A stretch of DNA of 20,523 nt. Source: Choristocarpus tenellus KU-1152 (Eukaryota; Phaeophyceae). The translations under genes and the position numbers were made by a program. The notes beneath the pieces are model-generated. The model searched no databases. It was not told where the DNA came from and was given only the letters and a program-made list of their open reading frames with translations. The DNA lies in assembly GCA_964200185.2 (NCBI GenBank), contig CAXNAD020000391.1, forward strand, positions 1 to 20,523, in the 5' to 3' direction. Shown piece by piece: positions 8,660 to 20,523 of this stretch; position 1 is the stretch's first letter; every line of letters begins with the position of its first letter.

Positions 8660-9200
8660 ATTCTACCAAGGTTCAATTCCACAAGAACAGACCTAAGGTC
8701 AGATGGGACCCCCCCTCACTCGAACACAGAGAACAAAAAAAGAAAAGGAAACAAAGATCAAACAAGACCATCTATCCTATACTTCGACAATGCCAACGAA
8801 ATATTTCATTCGATGTAAATAAAGACATCTTCGAATTACTGGGTTGGCTTGTTGCGTCAACTTGCCTCACACCCGTCTGCCGTGTAGAAATGGCAGGTCG
8901 CATACTGTGCTGCAAAGGCATCTGAGAATGTAGACCGCGTCGAGATTACATGGAGATCTGAACGAAGACCAACAAAGAGAAATTAAAAAACAAGGACGAC
9001 CAGGAGAGCAAACGGCCTGTGAGAGTGTATTATGCCTCCTCGTTCTGTGTCCAGTGTTGTTGCATCTCTCTGCCCTGAAGTGTCAATCACTCCAGTCACG
9101 AGTATGAAAAGGTAGACGCCTAGAGTGGATGGCACAATTATAGTAAATAGTCGTACTATTCTACTATCTTGGTCAGTGTTGTGTGTCTCGTGGCAGGTTT
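8660..9200. other. Unassigned stretch
   Basis: No exon is supported on either strand. The DNA contains purine-rich and AT-rich sequence and has no obvious repeat. It would be an intron if the 9507-9209 and 8369-8273 exons belong to one gene. Confidence 0.35.
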
Positions 9201-9208
9201 CGCCTTAC

Positions 9209-9507
9209 CCACCCGAATCGTGACGAAGGCCCTTAACTAACAGTCCCACAGATCGCCAGAGCTCCTTCCCTGTGTTGAACCCTGTGTCCCTCAGAATAAT
9301 TTGGCATATCGCTCCGGACTTCACTTGCGCCCCACTTCTTGAGGTTCCTGGCTTTTCCTTGGAACCGATAATATTTCGTTCAAAGTATGATTGCACATCT
9401 TCGCTTTGTTGGCCAAGTTCCAAAGCTCTCCGAGTTCGAGAGGCGTACGTATCATCGGCAGGCACATTTTGTGTTTCGTGCCCAGGACTAGCATCCTTCG
9501 AGGCCAT
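9209..9507 (-). CDS. Candidate first coding exon, function unknown
   Basis: The ATG at 9507 opens 99 codons ending at a good donor, GG|GTAAGG. The protein starts MASKDASPGHETQNVP and continues ASRTRRALELGQQSEDVQSY; a later part reads GAICQIILRDTGFNT. Composition is that of a soluble, charged protein. The frame continues upstream to a TTG, so the exon could also be internal and preceded by 9546-9724. No family is recognised. It may be the 5' exon of the left gene; the linking exons are not settled. Confidence 0.5.
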
Positions 9508-9545
9508 TGGATTGCTCCTTGTCAAGCACTACTCACGACCTCCTC

Positions 9546-9724
9546 AGTACTCATGACCGAGTACCTTGGACATACTGTGGAGTGTATCAATAGTGATCCT
9601 TCCTGTTGGTATAGTAGCTATGACTCTATGGCTACTGATTGTGTACATTTGTTCTGTGATAAGACCAAAGAAGATGGGCTGGCACACCCTGGTAAATGAG
9701 AAAGCTGGAGCCTGCTCTGTGTCG
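9546..9724 (-). CDS. Candidate exon, function unknown
   Basis: The donor is good (AAG|GTACTC). Several acceptors are possible near 9700-9725, the outer ones about 20 nt after a CTAAC. The exon encodes VCQPIFFGLITEQMYT followed by HRVIATIPTGRITIDTLHSM. If it joins the 9507 exon the intron would be only 36-47 nt. The 9566-9763 plus ORF is its shadow. Confidence 0.4.
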
Positions 9725-9779
9725 TGCGTAGTTGTTAGTCTTTGCTTCTTAGTGATAGTGTAGATACATATCATGTGCC

Positions 9780-10480
9780 TGTTCGCCTGAATGAAACTGA
9801 TTTTGTTTTCATGTTCTACTAAGTTGGTTAATTGGATTTATTGATATTTTCACACATTAGTTTGAAGTACACTTTCCAGTGAGGATCGAAAGGAGAAAAA
9901 CAATTGATAGATAATGTCAAGAAAAAACATACTCTACCCTCGAAGCTCTTTGCGGTCAGAAAGGGAATGCAAAAAAGACGAGGGAAAGAGATAGGATGTA
10001 CTTGTTGTGTGCCAAAAGAAGGCACACCCACCATTAAAGTGCATAGATAGAGAATATATATATTAATAAATAATAACCACAAAGAAAAGTACAATTCAAG
10101 GATCAGTTTCAGCATCAAAGACGAAAATTTGTTCAAGAAGGGGGAAATATCCCATATGCACTTCATCAGAGCATGTACAGAACCTAGATAAAATTATATT
10201 TTTTCTTCACACCTTGTTGTGGGGGTGCATTATCGCTATCTCTCTTTTCTAAGTTGATCTCTTGCCAGAATGTTTTGGTTGCGTAGATGTATATTAGGAA
10301 GATTGCTTGAGATGTTCGAAAGTGCCCTTGTCCAATCACAACAAGCCAGCTGGACAGTGTCCGTCGTTACAAAAAAGCTCTTAGTACAATCTCGGCACCA
10401 CTAAATCGAGCCGTTCCCTAACCCTTAGAAAAACGATATGATTTGAACACGGTACCCTTAGTACCCTAACCTTTAGATCA
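9780..10480. other. Unassigned stretch
   Basis: AT-rich DNA with one short telomere-like run at 10416-10428 (CCCTAACCCTTAG on the plus strand). The 112-codon minus ORF at 9828-10166 is rich in Phe, Leu and Ile as expected for AT-rich noise, with no domain or splice context. Confidence 0.4.
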
Positions 10481-10546
10481 GCAGTGGCTACCGCGGCGGA
10501 CCTGATGCATGCGTTTACCTTTATACATGCTCCTCTCTCGGCGTAG
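10463..10546 (+). CDS. Candidate plus-strand exon after a CCCTAACC tract
   Basis: ACCCTAACCTTTAG at 10463-10476 is followed by AGATCAGCAG and then a locally GC-rich open frame from 10485, ATAADLMHAFTFIHAPLSA, to TAG at 10544-10546. The jump in GC content and the splice-like context suggest an exon. It is short, and another frame is also open. Confidence 0.25.
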   Translation, partial: TLTFRSAVATAADLMHAFTFIHAPLSA

Positions 10547-10560
10547 AGACAATAGAAATA

Positions 10561-10582
10561 ACCCTGACCCTAACCCTTACCC
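10561..10582. repeat. Telomere-like run (CCCTRA)n
   Basis: ACCCTGACCCTAACCCTTACC lies on the plus strand. On the minus strand the same DNA supplies a donor-like GGTAAGGGTTAGGG after a 13-codon ATG frame (10619-10581, MESPQCASIQIIR), a possible but weak first exon. Confidence 0.6.
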
Positions 10583-10864
10583 TGATGATTTGGATAGAAG
10601 CACATTGCGGTGACTCCATTATTAGATGTTACGATGGGAATGACTCCTTAGTTAGGCACTCTCCTCAGGCACACGACTACAGAAATGATCACAGTCTTGC
10701 TCTACTGTCGACATAAGTCTTTTTACCGCAACAGACAAACACAACCAACACCGGTTCTCCATCCATCAGGCTCAAACTACACCAACAAATATTCCCCTAC
10801 CCTTTCCTCCACATGGTACCTGCCACGAGAAGTCAGAGAGTGCGCAACACCAAGGAAGAGACAC

Positions 10865-17466
<6,602 letters not shown>

Positions 17467-18156
17467 TTTAGTACAGAACAAAGACTTGAGAGGTACCCAC
17501 CCCCACCAACTCTCTCTAAAATTCTAAGACAACCATACTGAGAATCACAAATTTGGATTTTCAACTTATATTCTGTGACCGTTTCATCTCTATTGGAGAT
17601 TGATAATTATTAGGTTTCTGTTTCATCAGTGGTACGTCATGAGCGGGAAAAAGCTGTTGACGGTATATATATTTTGTACCGTTAAAGGTAAATAATGGGG
17701 TCATACCGCTTATCTGACAATTTAGTGTTGTTCAGAAACCCAGAAATTTCCAGATTGATCTGTGGCCAGGTGCTGAAAATCCGTCTATTTAGAAATCTCG
17801 TCGAATTTTTACGTATGTATGCAAACTCATCGGACGTGAAGAGTTCCAGGAAAACACGCTTTTTATAACCTTAACAAGAGTTTGGGGGTATGGGGTTCCA
17901 ATTTTTATTCCATTCACAATACCACAAACCTCTACCTCAGATGTCGTTTGCTCCATCCTCGTTGACCTAAGAGGCTTAAAGGTTGATCATTCACAATTGA
18001 TTGTGGAACGGTCTGAGTAGTGAGACTTGATGCTTCTCTTTGCTTTCACTAAGATTTGCTTTTTTTGATTAACAAAATATAATTCACGAGACGTCAATAA
18101 TAACTTTGGTCGCGTATGTTGTTTGGATATGTAACTATGATAATGATATTTTTTTT
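17467..18156. other. Upstream region of the beta-galactosidase gene
   Basis: No ORF of note. A TATATATA stretch lies at 17664-17671 inside the imperfect palindrome ACGGTA...TACCGT (17660-17682), about 200 nt upstream of the ATG on the minus strand. It could be a core-promoter or operator-like site, but AT-rich DNA makes such matches common. Confidence 0.35.
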
Positions 18157-18158
18157 TA

Positions 18159-18740
18159 GGGCTAATAACGTCATAATATGTATAGTTTTCATTGGTTTTC
18201 CCCCTGACACATTTACAAAATGTCGGAGGAAATAATAATAAAAATACCAATATTTTTTATTATTATGCCCTCTGACATTTTGCAGATAACAGCCGATTTC
18301 AAAAATTGAGGATGGAGCTTTTCATTGAGGATGGGATAAAGTGTCGACATGATTTTTTTATCCCAGTCAATTTTGGGTCAAGCCCATCCTCAATGAAAAG
18401 CTCCATCCCCAATTTTTGAAATCGGCTGTTAGATGTGTCAGGGGGAAACCAATGAAATTGTTAAAATGTTCGAATGTTAAGTTTGTTCAACACATCAGGC
18501 TGGTTTGCAACGCCTCACCCGTGTTTTGGTTATTTTCCCTGTTGTTTTTACCCTTATGGAAGGGGTTGTCCAGGGAAGACGATGGGGTGGCCATTTCGAG
18601 ATATACCCCTAACAACACTGCGATTTGTGGAATATTTCGAATCGTTTTATATATGTATTTTTATTATTATGCCCTCTGACACTTTCCAGATGTGTCAGGG
18701 GGTAAACCAATGGAAACCATACACATGTCAGTATAAGCCC
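18159..18740. mobile_element. MITE-like inverted-repeat element with TA target duplication
   Basis: Ends are GGGCTAATAACGTCATAATA at the left and, read on the opposite strand, GGGCTTATACTGACATGTGT at the right. Both continue through CATTGGTTTNCCCCCTGACAC and on to an AATAATAATAAAAATAC block, so the terminal inverted repeats are about 90 bp (18159-18248; 18652-18740) with mismatches. TA occurs on both outer sides (18157-18158, 18741-18742), the target duplication of Tc1/mariner-type elements. The interior contains a near-perfect 48-bp-arm palindrome and a third copy of the end motif. No transposase is encoded: ORFs such as 18416-18679 are non-coding. It must have moved in trans. Confidence 0.8.
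18283..18430. repeat. Long palindrome inside the MITE-like element
   Basis: The left arm at about 18286-18333 starts AACAGCCGATTTCAAAAATT. The right arm at about 18383-18430 is its reverse complement with one or two mismatches. The spacer is about 50 nt. Transcribed RNA would form a strong hairpin, a possible small-RNA source. Confidence 0.85.
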
Positions 18741-18844
18741 TAAAGAAATAAATGTCATAAATGTGAAAGACACTAATCTATTTGTTACTTCACAACTATC
18801 TATCTTGTACTACTATTGCCTTCCTGTCTGTGTCTGTAATCTAC

Positions 18845-19300
18845 CTATACCTGTACCCCAAGGAGAGGAGCTAGGGAGGTATCCCAAGAATCCAATAAAC
18901 TTCTCCATACCCATCTCCCTGGTGATTCCACGTTAAAACGCATGACACATCTAGACAGTGCCACTTGCGTAGTTACCGAGACAATTTGGCGTAACCAGGA
19001 TTTAACTACTCATTTCCTGCTGTATCCTCCCGTTCCTCTCCCCCCTACCATGTGAGCAGCCAGATCATCTAGGAAGCATTCTGCTCGCTTGCCAAGGCGC
19101 CCAAAACTTTCCTTTGCAAAGGTGTTGAGGTTATAACTATGAGGATTAAAAAAGTTCACGTAGTGGGTGCGCTTTCGCGTCTCGGCTGCAGCAGCAGCTG
19201 CACCATTGCTGATGGATGAGTGTGTGAGGTGGGAGGTTGCCTGTACTTCTTTATGTATGTATTGTTGATTTAGAAACGGTGTATTGATTATTGTAAAGAG
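18845..19300 (-). pseudogene. Decayed retroelement: C-terminal part of a reverse-transcriptase polyprotein
   Basis: One minus-strand frame runs from 19300 to 18845 with a single in-frame TGA at 19010-19012. It encodes HSSISNGAAAAAETRKRTHY, FAKESFGRLGKRAECFLDDL and, after the stop, WLRQIVSVTTQVALSRCVMR. An Ala-rich segment, then a Tyr/Phe-F-x-x-F-x-x-x-x-FG-x-x-G motif, then W-x-x-x-(I/L)-S-V-x-x-Q-x-A-x-x-R is, from my knowledge of the family, how the end of many LINE-like polyproteins in algae and protists looks. The polymerase domain itself is absent, as expected after 5' truncation. A donor-like ATG|GTAGGG at 19042 leaves a spliced host gene as the alternative. Confidence 0.5.
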
Positions 19301-19531
19301 TTATTTAGTTGCAAACTTTGACTATTTGCAGGGCATTAAATACTCCAATGCAGTACACTGCCTACAGGCTTGGTTCTAAGGGTTACCTGGGATTCCCTTG
19401 CATGCGACGATACAGTGTACCGTAATATTAGTTTACTTTAAAGAGTCAATCAATTGAGAGGTAGGCAAAGTTGCATTTGAAGAATCCGGAGAAAAGGCAG
19501 GGATTCGCCATTTTGACCCAAAGTAAACGAG

Positions 19532-19741
19532 AGGGACCCAGATTTCATCCATTTTGCATTGTAAGCCAGTTTTGTTGATCTTTAACAATTTACCCATATT
19601 TATATTTTTATGGCTATACTAAATTTGAAACTTTTTTGAGACAGTTCGGAAATGTCCTATCCACACTAATGAAGAAGGCCGAATTTAGTACATATTTGCT
19701 GGCATCCTTGAGCGTACCAAATATGTACCTCTAATTTGACT
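19532..19741. repeat. Dispersed repeat, copy B
   Basis: The diverged partner of 7650-7890, in the same orientation. It begins near GGGACCCAGATTTCATCC and ends at CTAATTTGACTC. It lies between the retroelement fragment and the unassigned ORFs at the right edge. No coding content. Confidence 0.7.
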
Positions 19742-19842
19742 CTTTGTAAAATCGCAAAAAGAGCCGTTGTTGTATTTGCTGAATTGTGGTGTTACTTTGT
19801 GTGTGTAAAGAGGAATATCAATTTTGTGTATACTGTTGTGCA

Positions 19843-20143
19843 CCTAAAGCAGTAAATACAGCATATTTATTACACAGGGTAAGAACAGTGTCTTAGAATG
19901 CAAAAGGGTCCAAACCCGTCTACCTCTCAGCTGGTTTGGCTCAAAGTACCACACAAAAAGAGCAAGACACTTGCCTACATAACAGGAGAGGAGACAAATT
20001 GCTGCCAAGGGTTGTCTTTCATAGACTTGGGCAAAACGATTACCGCCTTGCTACTTCTCAGCAGAAAGCTTGTACAAACTCATAGCTGCAGCTGCAGAGG
20101 AAAGTCATGTTGTAGATCAGCCATAGTATTTAATCAAAAATAG
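19843..20143. other. Opposed open frames, strand unresolved
   Basis: Plus strand: an 81-codon ORF with ATG at 19898 includes SQLVWLKVPHKKSKTLAYIT. Minus strand: a stop-free frame of similar extent includes NRFAQVYERQPLAAICLL and then VGKCLALFVWYFEPNQLR, with a donor-like G|GTAGAC. Neither shows a known domain. At most one is likely to be real. Confidence 0.25.
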
Positions 20144-20189
20144 GTCCAAATCATGCAGGGGGAGGGGGAGGGGAAGATGTCTACAACAA

Positions 20190-20523
20190 CAAAAAATAAA
20201 ACAAAAACCATACTTGAGACTGCAAGTGCATGTGTTCCTGGATGCGACAACATATTGCTGCTGTTGTTGATCCATCTTTTCCCTTATCCTATCAATCAAA
20301 AGTATCTTGAAAAATCACACTGCCACACATGACCTCTGTAGGATGCTTCAAGCTCATCAAGCATACACAAACACATGCAGTCCTAATTGCTTGCTCAATA
20401 TATCAGGTGAGGGGACTACCTTTGGAAATAAACAGTGTCCTGTCCCTTCTAGGCCCACACCACTAACACAGAGAAAGGGTGCCAGGAATGGGGGGTTGGG
20501 GGAGGGATATCTGTTGGGTATTG
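20190..20523 (-). other. Right edge with a small Q-rich exon candidate
   Basis: Between an acceptor-like GATTGATAG near 20302 and a donor-like CAA|GTATGG near 20210, a minus-strand frame encodes IREKMDQQQQQYVVASRN. It is short and low-complexity. The remaining sequence to the window end is C-rich or G-rich without visible genes. Confidence 0.2.

Noticed and set aside
9828-10166. 112-codon minus ORF rich in Phe, Leu and Ile
   Set aside because: Composition is typical of AT-rich noise. No signal peptide layout, domain or splice signals support it.
18416-18743. Plus-strand ORFs of 87 and 89 codons inside the inverted-repeat element
   Set aside because: They overlap in different frames, start within the palindrome or end motif, and have no transposase features.

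Overview
This window looks like nuclear DNA of an intron-rich microbial eukaryote, perhaps an alga or related protist. The evidence is that protein similarity comes in short blocks ending at GT...AG boundaries with matching codon phase, base composition is moderately AT-rich, no operon or Shine-Dalgarno layout is seen, and short (CCCTAA)n/(TTAGGG)n runs of telomere type are scattered through non-coding DNA. I cannot name the species. No tRNA, rRNA or CRISPR was seen.

Left part (about 0.9-7 kb, possibly from 9.5 kb): a long minus-strand gene assembled here from twelve small exons whose frame stays open across eleven proposed introns. Its C-terminal third resembles armadillo/HEAT-type helical repeats. 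Candidate 5' exons lie at 8.3, 9.2-9.5 and 9.5-9.7 kb. Right-centre (10.9-17.5 kb): the best identified gene, a minus-strand GH2 beta-galactosidase of the LacZ type with an N-terminal membrane anchor. Five exons cover the anchor and the sugar-binding domain. Exons for the catalytic barrel were not found. Its roughly 4 kb fourth intron appears to hold plus-strand coding material (best at 12972-13534), an AT-rich pair of ORFs and many CCCTAA runs.

Right part (17.5-20.5 kb): intergenic or accessory DNA with a 582-bp TA-flanked inverted-repeat element (MITE-like), a decayed C-terminal fragment of a reverse-transcriptase-type polyprotein, and one copy of a dispersed repeat of about 210 bp that has a diverged partner near 7.8 kb.

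The pattern most worth following is the telomere-like hexamer. In the left (minus-strand) gene nearly all runs read CCCTAA on the sense strand. In the 10.4-14.7 kb block all read CCCTAA on the plus strand, matching the plus-strand exons proposed there. Several sit directly at, or about 20-40 nt before, predicted 3' splice sites, where CTAAC could be the branch point and the C/T-rich run the pyrimidine tract. All exon limits were read by eye. The left and nested models were partly chosen for phase agreement and need transcript data.
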